Notes: generated by a model from the letters alone, not told the origin. A stretch of DNA of 58,297 nucleotides from Janibacter sp. (GCA_030453295.1 JAKDKQ010000002.1:1-58297); one strand, 5' to 3'. Positions 19,386-28,818 are shown, counted from the first letter of the stretch. Translations and numbers: made by a program.

Positions 19386-19440
19386 AAGTACATGAAATAC
19401 CGTTAGGATGTCGTGAGGGACGCACCGGCGACAGGAGACC

Positions 19441-19887
19441 ATGATGGAGGAGCGAGACGACAAGTTCGTGGAGCGATTCGCGGACGTGCTCGCCCAATCG
19501 GGATGGCCACGCATGTCGGCCCGCATCTTCGCCACCCTGATGGCGACATCCAGCGGGGCACGCACCGCCGCCGAGCTTTCGACGCGGCTCGGCGTCGGCC
19601 CCTCCGCGATCTCCAACGGCGCGAAGATGCTCCGCTCCCTCAGCTTGGTCGACGTGACCCGCCAGAGCGACCGTCAGATCGTCTACGAGGTCCGCCCCGA
19701 CGCCTGGGTGGAAGCCGTCGCCCATCAAGACGGCGAGCTACTCAATCTCGAAGGCATCCTCACCGATGGGGCCCGCGCGACCGACGACCCACAAGCCTCA
19801 GCGCGGCTCATCGAGACGGCCGATTTCTTCGCCTTCCTCCGTGCCGAACTCCCCAACATCGTCGAACGCTGGCGAGACACCCGCTGA
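19441..19887 (+). CDS. GbsR/MarR-family transcriptional regulator
   Basis: wHTH: RMSARIFATLMATSSGARTAAELSTRLGVGPSAISNGAKMLRSLSLV. Confidence 0.88.
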   Translation: MMEERDDKFVERFADVLAQSGWPRMSARIFATLMATSSGARTAAELSTRLGVGPSAISNGAKMLRSLSLVDVTRQSDRQIVYEVRPDAWVEAVAHQDGELLNLEGILTDGARATDDPQASARLIETADFFAFLRAELPNIVERWRDTR

Positions 19888-19906
19888 CCGGGCGGAGCGA
19901 GCCGAC

Positions 19907-20497
19907 ATGCCGCAGTCGCGCGTGAGGATGGAGCCCTCCGAAGAGGTGTTCGATGAGACCGCCGCGCTGATGGCTCTCGGCATTCCCCGCATCCCCGCGA
20001 AGATCGCCATCGCGCTTCTGCTCAGCGACACCGGACGGCTGACGACCATCGACCTCACACAGCGACTCGCCGTCAGCCCCGCGGCCATATCCAGCGGCAT
20101 CAAGTTGCTCAACACAGCGGGAATCGTGCATGTGGGCACGATTCGCGGAGGCCGCCGATACGTCTACCAACTCGTCGCCGACCACCCTGGCTCGCAACAG
20201 CCCTGGACCGGACAGCAGCTCTCGCCCGCCTCACCGCAGCGCTGCGTACGGCAGGCACCCTTGCCGAATCGCCCGCACGACAACAGCAGCTTACCGAGGC
20301 ATACGAGTACGCCCGATTCACCGCTCAGCGAGACGGTACGACCTACGACCAATCGAAAGAGCCCGCTTGAAGCGACTCGAACGCTCCTTGCAGCGCCTCA
20401 TCGCTGGAACCCAGCCAGTCGCACCCAGCGATCGTTCCGCCCACCCCAGCATCGTCACTTTGATCTAAGAATGCACGCAGGCTACGGTGAGCCGTAG
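19907..20497 (+). pseudogene. Second GbsR/MarR-like regulator, HTH present but C-terminus out of frame or chimeric
   Basis: IPRIPAKIAIALLLSDTGRLTTIDLTQRLAVSPAAISSGIKLLN then low-complexity; another frame downstream reads LDRTAALARLTAALRTAGTLAESPARQQQLTEAYEYARFTAQRDGTTYDQSKEPA*. Confidence 0.55.
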
Positions 20498-20839
20498 GAG
20501 GGGTTGATCATGCCTACCGCTCGAGGCCGTTTCCGCGGTGGGGTCCAGGGTGGTGTGTCGGGCCGTTGTCGGGCGCACCGAGTTGTTCTTGCCGCTGCTC
20601 CCGAGCGTGCTCTGCTGCTTCTCGGCTTCTTGACGTTCGCGGATGAGCTTCGCGGCCTCATCTGTCGGCATCGTTTCGATTTCGGTGAGGTACCGCCCGA
20701 CACCCCAGCCGCCTTGTGAGGTTCGAGTCCAGTTGGCGCGAGCGAACGACCTCAGATCATTGTTGCCTTTGATTGGCGTGGAATACTCCTCGCCGGTCGT
20801 TGGCTCCCGAGCACAGCTCTCCTCGGTCTGCTGGTGCGC

Positions 20840-21211
20840 TTACGCGCCGATGGCCTCGTATCGAGCCGACTTCATGGCTTTGCTTTGTCGGCGTACGCGG
20901 TGCCGCTCGCCGGCCTCGTGGATGCGGACGCGAACTAGGAGGGTGAGGCTGACCGGACCCATAATGAGGAACTTGAGCGCGTTCCAGATGAACAGGATCA
21001 CGAGCAGGTTGAGCCAGCCGGGGCCTACGTCTGCGATGAGGTTGGTGCAGATGCTCGCGGTAAGCAGGTACGGGGCGGCCAGGAGCATCGCCGGGACACC
21101 CCACTTGAGGCCGCGGCGAGTGCGGATCAGGTCGAGCAGGATGTTCGTCGGCATGTAGCGGCGAAGGAAGTAGCGGGTGTGGACGCTTGCCGCCCAGAGC
21201 ACTCGAAGCAT
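20840..21211 (-). CDS. Conserved small membrane protein (hypothetical)
   Basis: 123 aa with hydrophobic segments (WGVPAMLLAAPYLLTASICTNLI; WLNLLVILFIWNALKFLIMGPVSLTLLV). Confidence 0.7.
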   Translation of the reverse strand: MLRVLWAASVHTRYFLRRYMPTNILLDLIRTRRGLKWGVPAMLLAAPYLLTASICTNLIADVGPGWLNLLVILFIWNALKFLIMGPVSLTLLVRVRIHEAGERHRVRRQSKAMKSARYEAIGA

Positions 21212-21419
21212 GATTTGGGCCTCTCATCAGACGTGTTTCTCCGTCGAGGAGGCAGAATATGATGAGTGGCCCCGAAGGGACTGTCCCGAAGGACCCGCAG
21301 AGATTGGAACGCTGCCTCCTCTCCAGGGTACGACTTCCGGGCGACATTCGTAAGAGGTGCACGCTTCGCGCCTGGCTCCGAGGGCGCACCTGCCTGGTAC
21401 AGACTGATGGGAGCCGGGC

Positions 21420-22415
21420 ATGGTCACGATCACCTCTCTCGCCAAGGACGAGCGGACCGCCAGGGTCGCCCTCGCCGCCACGCTGGAGACAGATGACTCG
21501 GTCACGGGCAGGCTCGTGGCAGCAGTCGGCGCGGTCGAGGCCGTGCGCCTGGCCGCAGGCACCGGTGCGTTCCCGAAGAAGGTCGGTGCGGTTGAGGGCG
21601 AGCTGTGGCGGAAGAAGGTCGGCCCTCGTCTTGATGCGCACACGGTCATGCGGGCACTGTCCGAGACCGACCGGTTGGGGCTCCGCATCATCGCGCCCGG
21701 TCAGAGCGACTGGCCAAGCAGCCTGAACGACCTGGGCGATCGTGCGCCGACCGTCCTGTGGGTGCGCGGGGCCGGTTCGTTCCTCACTGCGCCGCTTCAG
21801 GATCGGGTGACGATCACCGGCGCCCGCGCAGCGACCGGGTACGGAGAGCACGTCGCCGGCGAGCTCGCCTCCGATCTGGCGAGTACCGAACGGATCGTCG
21901 TCGCTGGCGGTGCCTACGGCATCGACAGGGCCGCCCACAGCGCCGTCTTGGCTGTGGGCGGGCAGACGATCGCGGTGCTCACGGGCGGCCTGGACCGTCT
22001 CTACCCGGCAGGCAACCATGAGCTGCTGGATCGCATCGGGGACGTTGGCCTACTCGTCAGCGAGATGGCTCCCGGTGCCACGCCGACCAAGTGGCGCTTT
22101 CTCGCCCGCAATCGCATCCTGGCCGCTATCTCGGGTGCGACGGTGATCGTGGAGGCCGGCTACCGTTCGGGCTCGCTCAACGTTGCCGCCCGCGCCGCCC
22201 AGATCGGCCGCCCGGTCGGCGCGGTTCCCGGTCCTATCACCAGCGCCGCGAGCTCAGGCGCTCACCGACTGCTCCGCGAAGGCATCGCTTCCCTCATCAC
22301 CGATGCCGACGATGTCAATGCCCTCACTCGCCCGCCCGCCGCAGCCGGCGGGCGAGTGTTTGAGCATGACGCCGGGGTCGCCCACTCCGCGCGTCCTTCG
22401 GGACGTTCGTTGTAG
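21420..22415 (+). CDS. dprA: DprA-like DNA-processing protein
   Basis: ITGARAATGYGEHVAGELA, VAGGAYGIDRAAHSAVLA, VLTGGLDRLYPAGNHEL, FLARNRILAAISGATVIVEA-GSLNVAARAAQIGRPVGAVPGPITS. Confidence 0.93.
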   Translation: MVTITSLAKDERTARVALAATLETDDSVTGRLVAAVGAVEAVRLAAGTGAFPKKVGAVEGELWRKKVGPRLDAHTVMRALSETDRLGLRIIAPGQSDWPSSLNDLGDRAPTVLWVRGAGSFLTAPLQDRVTITGARAATGYGEHVAGELASDLASTERIVVAGGAYGIDRAAHSAVLAVGGQTIAVLTGGLDRLYPAGNHELLDRIGDVGLLVSEMAPGATPTKWRFLARNRILAAISGATVIVEAGYRSGSLNVAARAAQIGRPVGAVPGPITSAASSGAHRLLREGIASLITDADDVNALTRPPAAAGGRVFEHDAGVAHSARPSGRSL

Positions 22416-22484
22416 TTGCGTCAGGTCCGCGGCGCGTGTCCCGATGTCCCGGGTGATGCCCTCGCTCATCCCTACGCTTGGAAC

Positions 22485-23738
22485 ATGACCTTTACCGCAC
22501 TACATCGCGCCCTCGGGGTCGCGCCGAGGCCGTTGACCGATGAACTGCTCGATGCAGCGGTGAGCGCCGGCGTGGTGGAGGCGAACGACTTGGATTGGAA
22601 GTCTGAGCTGCCCCCGGCGAAGGGTCTGCCGCAGACTGATTTCCCCAAAGATGTCGCCGCGATGGCGAACAGCGGCGGAGGAGTCATCGTCTTCGGCGTG
22701 CGGGAGTCGCAGAAGGCCGCGAGGGAGCGGGTCGATGTCGGCGAGTTCGATGAGGCGTATGAGCGGTCGCTACGCAGCGCGGCGATCACCGCCATCTCCC
22801 CGCCCGTGTTCGGGGTGAACGTGCATCGGCTCGGAGATGAGGGCAACCGTGCCGTCGTGGTTGAGATCCCATCGAGCGTGGACGGACCGCATCTGATCTA
22901 CAGGAACGACTTCTTCGGTGCGCCCGTGCGCAACGACTCGGACACCGTGTGGATGAAGGAGCGGCAGATCGAGGCGATGTATCGAGCCCGGTTCGATGAG
23001 CGTCGCCACGCCACCGAGGCGCTGGACAATCTGTTCGCCGAAGCCGCGGGCGGGCGCAATTCGGGTGAGCGCGCCTGGCTGATCGCCGTCGCCCATCCCC
23101 GTGTTCCCCGATTCCGGGATCGGCTGACTCGGGACGAGGCCCGTGATGTGCTGTCCAAGACCGAGGGACTCGCCCTGACCTACGCGGGACGAGGCGGGGT
23201 TCATCCGCTGGAGAGCGTCGACAGGCACAACCCTCGACCGGGCCTGCGGCGCTGGGTCGCGGTCAACACTGCGACCGGCGACCGGTCAACGTGGAGAGAA
23301 TCATGGCTGAGCATTCACCACGATGGTTCAGTCACCCTCACGGCCGCGGTGGGCGGGCATCGCATGAGCAGCGACGGCTACTTCGAGGGCTCGCAGGTTC
23401 AGTCGGCCGGCCTCGAATGCGGCATCGCGGACTTCATGGGACTCCTCCGCGCCACCGCCGAGGCGACCGACAACGACGAGTATGACCTGCGTATCGGGAT
23501 CGAGTGGACCGGCGAGCAACCGCTGACCATCCTGACCACCGACAACTTCGGTCAGACCTTCGACGGCATCTCCACGCCGCTGCACCACTACACCCCGGTC
23601 GAGGCCACCGTGAATGCGGTCGAGCCCGCCTTGGACTACTACTGGCACGTCCACGACCTTGCCCAGGACTGCGTGAACCAGGGCGGCGTCTCGAACGTGC
23701 AGATGATCCAGCCCCCGGAGCGGACCGACCAGCAGTAA
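22485..23738 (+). CDS. AlbA_2/Schlafen-type ATP-binding domain protein
   Basis: DWKSELPPAKGL...FPKDVAAMANSGGGVIVFGVRE matches the AlbA_2 (PF04326-like) pattern. Confidence 0.85.
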   Translation: MTFTALHRALGVAPRPLTDELLDAAVSAGVVEANDLDWKSELPPAKGLPQTDFPKDVAAMANSGGGVIVFGVRESQKAARERVDVGEFDEAYERSLRSAAITAISPPVFGVNVHRLGDEGNRAVVVEIPSSVDGPHLIYRNDFFGAPVRNDSDTVWMKERQIEAMYRARFDERRHATEALDNLFAEAAGGRNSGERAWLIAVAHPRVPRFRDRLTRDEARDVLSKTEGLALTYAGRGGVHPLESVDRHNPRPGLRRWVAVNTATGDRSTWRESWLSIHHDGSVTLTAAVGGHRMSSDGYFEGSQVQSAGLECGIADFMGLLRATAEATDNDEYDLRIGIEWTGEQPLTILTTDNFGQTFDGISTPLHHYTPVEATVNAVEPALDYYWHVHDLAQDCVNQGGVSNVQMIQPPERTDQQ

Positions 23739-23742
23739 GCCG

Positions 23743-26700
23743 TTACAGCGACGGCCCAACGCGCTGAGTCCCTGTGCGCCGAGCGCCTTCCTGCTCTGTC
23801 TGCTCAGACTGGGCGAGGTTCTGTGCCCGGTCGAGCGCGGCGCGGGCGCGGGCGGCGTCGACCTTCTGAGCATCGGCCTCCGCGGCTGCGCCAAGCGGGA
23901 GCGGGTCGGCGATCCCGTAGCGATCCCGATACGCCGCGATGGTGCGTGCGGCATGTCGCCACATTTGCGCTGCTCGTCCCTGCTTCGGCTGCTTCCCGAG
24001 CACCACGATCCACTCGTGGCCCTCGCTGACTGCGGCATCAAGGATCGCGTCTGCGCGGGCTTCGATGAGATCGCGTCGCTCGGTGAGCGCCTGCCGGAAC
24101 TCGGCGCTCATGGTTCCGGTGGCCTCGGGGATGAGACCAGCGATCAGGCGTGGGGTCTTGCGGGCGCGCCCGGAGCCGGCGGGCCGCTCGGTTGCCTTGG
24201 CGACGCGGTAGTGGAGGACGGCGGCGATGTCGTCCGCATCGGTGAACCGTCGTGCTCGCACGAGGCGCGGTAGCAGCGTCTCGACCTCGTGGTGGTTCGC
24301 ATCGGCCCGGCGCAGCTCGGCGGTCAGCGCGCCGAATGTCGGAGAACTGATCGTGGCCTTTGCCTCCTCGTCAGTGAGGCCGGAGGCTTGGACGAGGTTC
24401 GCCCAGCGGTCGCGTTGCGCGGCGGCGGCGATCGTCTCGTACTCGGCAGCGAGCTGGGCGATCGACCCCCACGCCGCTTGCTCGGCGGTGATCGTCTCGC
24501 GGGCGGAGAGCTCGGCACCGACGTGCTGCAGAACCCCGAACAGCACTGACCTGGCCGTGGCCTCGATGTTGTCGCCAGGATGCGGACCGTCGTGGGAGTC
24601 GTCGGGCTTGTCGATGGCGACGTAGGCGAGGTTCGCGTCCCGGCCGCGGGTGAGGGCGACATACAGGTTCTCCCTCGTCATCGCCGCGTCGACCAGGACG
24701 TGTGATAGGTCGACCGTGATGCCCTGTGCCCGGTAGGAGGTGACGGCGTAGCCGAGGTCGAGGTGTTCGGCCACATAGTCGGCCGGGAGGATGACGGAGC
24801 CGCCCCACTTTTGGCTTGCGCGGCGGAGGGTGATGGAGCCGTCGTCGCGGACTTCGGTGACCGTCCATCGATCGCCGTTGCGGACCCAGCCGCGGCCGGC
24901 GCGCAGGCGGCGGTCGTTGTGCCGGGTGATGACCGAATCCCCGGCCGCCGCCCTCGTGCCGTCGTGCAGCTCGACCTCACGCAGCGCGTTCACGGTGCCG
25001 TCGAGGATCAAGTCTGTGCGGGCGCGCTGGTTGAGCGCGAGGACGGACTCGTTCGAGTCAGTGACCAGCACGGTCGCGCGTCCGGCGAGCCGGTCGGCGC
25101 GCCATGCGGTGTAGGCGGCGTCGATCATCGTCTCAGTCTCCCCACCGCGGATTCGGCCGTGCTTCATGTAGGTGTCGATGACCTCGGTGCGCCCGTGGCG
25201 CAGACCGAGCGAGGCGGTCTTCTCCCACAGGTTCGTGAACCGGTGGACATCGACCAGCTGAGGGGCGTCCTCCCGGTCGTGCACGAGCAGCGACAACGTC
25301 CCGCCGGCATCGACCGACTGGAGCTGCGCGTAGTCGCCCACCAAGAGGACCTTCGCCGCGGCCGTGGCCGCGAGGCTCGTAACCCGGTCGAGGGAGAGTG
25401 TGCCGGCGAGGGAGGCTTCGTCCACGATGACGAGCTGGCCCATGCGGAACGTCTCGCCGGTGCGCTCGTGCGTGTCCCACCACTTCGCGGTGTTCTCGGT
25501 CTGGATGCCGAGGTCATCGGCGAGGACCTGCGCCGCGACAGCGGAGGGCGCGAGCCCGACCACCGAGCCGGGGCCGTGCTCTGCCTCCCACGCCCGGCGA
25601 AGCGCATTCATCGCGGTCGTCTTGCCCGCCCCGGCCGGCCCCACGAGGACATCGACGACGCGGCCGGAGACGGCGACCATCGCCAGCGCAGCGGCCTGAT
25701 CGTCACCGAGCCTCTGTCCCTTCCGGTCGGGCCTCACTGTAATCCGCTCGACCGTCGCCAGCGGCACGGTCGGTCCGGTGGTGGTGCGGGCGCGCTCGAG
25801 GAGGCGGTCTTCGGCGGCCAACAGCACGTCGGAGGAGAACACGGTCGAGTGCTTCGGACGGAACACGCTGGTTCCGTCCGGTCGCTGGAACACCGCAGGA
25901 CTCGATGCGAGCTCGGGCGGCGTCAGCCGCAGCGACGCGGCCTCGGCGGCATCCACGACCAGGCCGACGACAGCCTCCCGATCCTCGGTGGTAGCGAACC
26001 GGTAGCGCATCGTCTGCCGGGCCGCCTCGGCGGTCAGGTTCCACCGCCGCCAGGTGGAGCGCTTCTCACCGACCGTCTCGACCACGCTTCCCCCGAGCGA
26101 GGCGATCACATCCAACGGCACATCGTCCGCGCGGAGCAGTAGCGGCTCCTCGTTCGCGGTCACCCTACGCGCCCACGAGGTCGCATCCGATCCGAGGATG
26201 CGACCGGCGCGCTGCCGCCACTCGGCGGTGAGATCGGCGAGCGAGTGCATTTCCTTCTCCGGTCGCGTGGTGAGGGTTGCCTGGGCGCGGAGCTTCATGA
26301 TCGTCGCCGGGGCCGGTCGCCGACCGTGTTTGGTGACGTACTGCTCGATGAGGCGGTCTGTCTCGGCGTCGATGTGCCGCGACCTCGTGGAGAACTCGGC
26401 CAGCAGCTCCTCCGGGACGCCTACGATCGCCCATGCCGGGTTGCGGTCGCGGCCCATGTCGCGGGCCTCCCACTCGACGCCGAACATGCGGGTCAGGTGG
26501 TCGGCGAACACCGCCTCGTGCAGCTCCGACAAGGCGACGGTCGCCGCGTGCATGGGTCGCCCGTCCAGGGAGCGCCACTTGCCGTCGAGGACGGTCTGCA
26601 CCTTGTTCGAGATGACGACGTGCGTGTGCAAGTGCGGGTCGCCCGCCCGGGAGTCGTAGTGGTCATACCCGGTTGCGATCAGCCCGTGGACGTCGACCTG

Positions 26701-27300
26701 TGCAACCGCGCCGTCGCGGCCGGTTGCGCCCGTGCGGGTGGCTGCAACCTCCCGCTCCATGTACGCAACCATCTCCGCAACCGCCGCGTGATGCGCCTGC
26801 CCGATCAGAGATTGCGTCCCCGCGTCCGCGACGGCCCACAGCACGGACGCAGACTTGGGGATGGAAAACGTGAAGTCGTATCCCGCAACCGCCCGCCGCG
26901 TGCCGCGCTCATCCTCCTCGGCCTCGATTGTGGCGACCGCCTCCGCGCGCGAAACCGGGCCCAGAGCAGGATCGAGGTCCGCGATGCGCTCAGCGACCCG
27001 CTCCGGGACAGGCTGGTACGCGGGGTAGGCGCGGCCCAGCGGCGTGCCGGTGATCGGGTCGCGGCCCATGCCGACGAGGAGCTGGAGCTGGGCTTCGGAG
27101 ACCTGATCGCCCTCCGTGATCTGGCCGCCGCCGAGGCCGGCGACACCGGCGCCGAGCCACCTGCCGGGCGGGGTGCCCTCGGCGTTGTAGTACCTCGTCA
27201 ACGGCGTCGAGAGCGACCTGTCGCCGTCACCTGCGGCGACCGTGCGCAGCAGGTACTTGTAGCCATCGCCCGCCGACATGACGCGCATCGAAACCGTCAC
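23743..27300 (-). CDS. MobF-family conjugative relaxase/helicase
   Basis: 1185 aa; SRAGDPHLHTHVVISNKVQ three-His motif; Walker A VGPAGAGKTTAMNALRRAW; VIVDEASLAGTLSL; AVTSYRAQGITVDLSHVLVD. Confidence 0.95.
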   Translation of the reverse strand: MTVSMRVMSAGDGYKYLLRTVAAGDGDRSLSTPLTRYYNAEGTPPGRWLGAGVAGLGGGQITEGDQVSEAQLQLLVGMGRDPITGTPLGRAYPAYQPVPERVAERIADLDPALGPVSRAEAVATIEAEEDERGTRRAVAGYDFTFSIPKSASVLWAVADAGTQSLIGQAHHAAVAEMVAYMEREVAATRTGATGRDGAVAQVDVHGLIATGYDHYDSRAGDPHLHTHVVISNKVQTVLDGKWRSLDGRPMHAATVALSELHEAVFADHLTRMFGVEWEARDMGRDRNPAWAIVGVPEELLAEFSTRSRHIDAETDRLIEQYVTKHGRRPAPATIMKLRAQATLTTRPEKEMHSLADLTAEWRQRAGRILGSDATSWARRVTANEEPLLLRADDVPLDVIASLGGSVVETVGEKRSTWRRWNLTAEAARQTMRYRFATTEDREAVVGLVVDAAEAASLRLTPPELASSPAVFQRPDGTSVFRPKHSTVFSSDVLLAAEDRLLERARTTTGPTVPLATVERITVRPDRKGQRLGDDQAAALAMVAVSGRVVDVLVGPAGAGKTTAMNALRRAWEAEHGPGSVVGLAPSAVAAQVLADDLGIQTENTAKWWDTHERTGETFRMGQLVIVDEASLAGTLSLDRVTSLAATAAAKVLLVGDYAQLQSVDAGGTLSLLVHDREDAPQLVDVHRFTNLWEKTASLGLRHGRTEVIDTYMKHGRIRGGETETMIDAAYTAWRADRLAGRATVLVTDSNESVLALNQRARTDLILDGTVNALREVELHDGTRAAAGDSVITRHNDRRLRAGRGWVRNGDRWTVTEVRDDGSITLRRASQKWGGSVILPADYVAEHLDLGYAVTSYRAQGITVDLSHVLVDAAMTRENLYVALTRGRDANLAYVAIDKPDDSHDGPHPGDNIEATARSVLFGVLQHVGAELSARETITAEQAAWGSIAQLAAEYETIAAAAQRDRWANLVQASGLTDEEAKATISSPTFGALTAELRRADANHHEVETLLPRLVRARRFTDADDIAAVLHYRVAKATERPAGSGRARKTPRLIAGLIPEATGTMSAEFRQALTERRDLIEARADAILDAAVSEGHEWIVVLGKQPKQGRAAQMWRHAARTIAAYRDRYGIADPLPLGAAAEADAQKVDAARARAALDRAQNLAQSEQTEQEGARRTGTQRVGPSL

Positions 27301-27339
27301 CGCCCCTGCCTCCGCTCGCTCGTCGGAGAGGTGAGCGAC

Positions 27340-27360
27340 CGCCCGCCCGAAGGGCGGGCG
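27340..27360. repeat. Perfect inverted repeat CGCCCGCCC-GAA-GGGCGGGCG
   Basis: Intergenic, just upstream of the relaxase. Confidence 0.8.
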
Positions 27361-27451
27361 ACCTCGATCTGCAAGAGGCGTGGTGGCTCATGAGCGGTGG
27401 TGCGGAGTGCCGATCAAGAGGCAGGTCAGCGGCGGTATAGGCGCGGATGGA

Positions 27452-27494
27452 GCCGTGTCGCGACGGCATGAACCAGTCGGGTCTGGGACACGGC
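27452..27494. repeat. Inverted repeat GCCGTGTC...GACACGGC (27452-27459 / 27487-27494), candidate oriT-associated repeat
   Basis: 8-bp perfect arms in the relaxase/methylase intergenic region. Confidence 0.5.
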
Positions 27495-27508
27495 CGTGCA
27501 CCTGAAAG

Positions 27509-28702
27509 GTGACCAGTTCCGGCGAGATATCACACGTCTCGGTCGGGATGAACCGCCGACCTGTCAGGACGCTCATGCCCGACCCTACGACAACTCTTGG
27601 TCATGGTGACCGACGTCGACGAGTCGGGTCACTATTTTCGGGCTACGGCGGCCTCGACCTTGCCGTAGAAGAAGTCTTCGACGGCGAGACGGCGTGGTTT
27701 TCCGAGTTCAGCCCGGCACCGACACGTGTGTTCGCCCACCATTGGCCGGGCGTGCCGAATCTGGGCGACATCACTACGATTGACTGGAACGCGGTCGAGC
27801 CCGTTGATGTGATCTGCGGCGGGTTCCCGTGCCAAGACGTGTCCACGGTCGGCAAGCGAGCCGGCCTCGCCCCCGGCACTCGGTCAGGCCTATGGGCGCA
27901 CATGGCTGAGGCGATCGACGTGCTGCAACCAGAGTGGGTCGTCGCTGAAAACGTGCGCGGACTGCTCTCAGCTACCGCGACCCGCCCAGCCGCAGAAGGA
28001 GATAGCACCGATGGACTCAACCCCGACACCGCTACGCTGGACGGCACCGTTCGCGGTGTGGAACCCGACCCGTGGCATCTGGGAGACCAGTCAGCTCGAC
28101 CTCTACGGGCACTTGGCGCCGTACTCGGCGATCTGGCCGACCTCGGGTACAACGCGCGCTGGCTCGGCCTACCCGCTTCCGACATCGGAGCACCCCACAC
28201 CCGCTTTCGCATCTTCATCCTTGCCCACCGCGCTGTTTCGGACCCCACTGGCGTCCGACGCCGCCCGCGGCGGGGAGACTCTAGACCGAGTACGAGCACG
28301 ACGCGGCACGATCGCCCTGTCCCATCAGCTCATCGACTTGGCGCTGAACGGTCCGCCGGATTCACGCCAGCAACAGGAACCGGAGCTGCTGTGGCCGCTG
28401 ATCGAGCAGTTCTTCGACGCTGGGGACGCTACGCCTTGGGAATTCGACGATGGGAACACCTCACCGGGCGCGGAGCCCCCGCACCCGCCCTCCTGAACGA
28501 TGACGGACAGTACCGTCCCGCGCCCCGCTTCGTGGAATGGCTGATGGGCTTGCCCGACGGATGGGTGACAGACCCCGAGCTCGAACTCACGCTGGCGGAA
28601 CAGCTCACCGCCCTCGGCAACGGCGTCGTGCCGCACCAGGCTGTCCACGCGCTCGGCGCCCTACACCGCGCCCATGTCGTCGAGGGCGGACTGGCACCCT
28701 GA
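27509..28702 (+). CDS. C5-cytosine DNA methyltransferase
   Basis: SLFSGYGGLDLAVEEVF, GGFPCQDVSTVGKRAGL, ENVRGLLS, IGAPHTRFRIFILA, LGNGVVPHQAVHAL. Confidence 0.93.
   Translation: MTSSGEISHVSVGMNRRPVRTLMPDPTTTLGHGDRRRRVGSLFSGYGGLDLAVEEVFDGETAWFSEFSPAPTRVFAHHWPGVPNLGDITTIDWNAVEPVDVICGGFPCQDVSTVGKRAGLAPGTRSGLWAHMAEAIDVLQPEWVVAENVRGLLSATATRPAAEGDSTDGLNPDTATLDGTVRGVEPDPWHLGDQSARPLRALGAVLGDLADLGYNARWLGLPASDIGAPHTRFRIFILAHRAVSDPTGVRRRPRRGDSRPSTSTTRHDRPVPSAHRLGAERSAGFTPATGTGAAVAADRAVLRRWGRYALGIRRWEHLTGRGAPAPALLNDDGQYRPAPRFVEWLMGLPDGWVTDPELELTLAEQLTALGNGVVPHQAVHALGALHRAHVVEGGLAP
28011..28496 (+). CDS. Overlapping +1-frame ORF inside the methyltransferase gene (161 aa)
   Basis: AVWNPTRGIWETSQLDLYGHLAPYSAIWPTSGTTRAGSAYPLPTSEHPTPAFASSSLPTALFRTPLASDAARGG; reads like a protein segment found with actinophage methylases (recalled, not searched). 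Confidence 0.45.
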   Translation: MDSTPTPLRWTAPFAVWNPTRGIWETSQLDLYGHLAPYSAIWPTSGTTRAGSAYPLPTSEHPTPAFASSSLPTALFRTPLASDAARGGETLDRVRARRGTIALSHQLIDLALNGPPDSRQQQEPELLWPLIEQFFDAGDATPWEFDDGNTSPGAEPPHPPS

Positions 28703-28818
28703 CCGCGGCAGCCATTCGCACTCCATGGCAACTCGCATTCAGTGATGGTAGAGGTGGCCCTATTTCGCGCCCGGGGCCCTTTCGGTGTGTTCCATCGGGG
28801 CCCGGCCGTAAGGAGATC

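Noticed and set aside
18448-19728. 426-aa version of the ABC ATPase starting at 19728
   Set aside because: The extension covers the divergent promoter and the GbsR/MarR gene; MTDLVELRQI at 19359 is the sensible start.
20757-22019. 420-aa minus-strand ORF
   Set aside because: Overlaps the dprA-like gene on the opposite strand and runs across the 123-aa membrane gene; no recognisable domain.
24763-26142. 459-aa plus-strand ORF
   Set aside because: Antisense to the MobF relaxase helicase domain; composition typical of GC-rich shadow ORFs.
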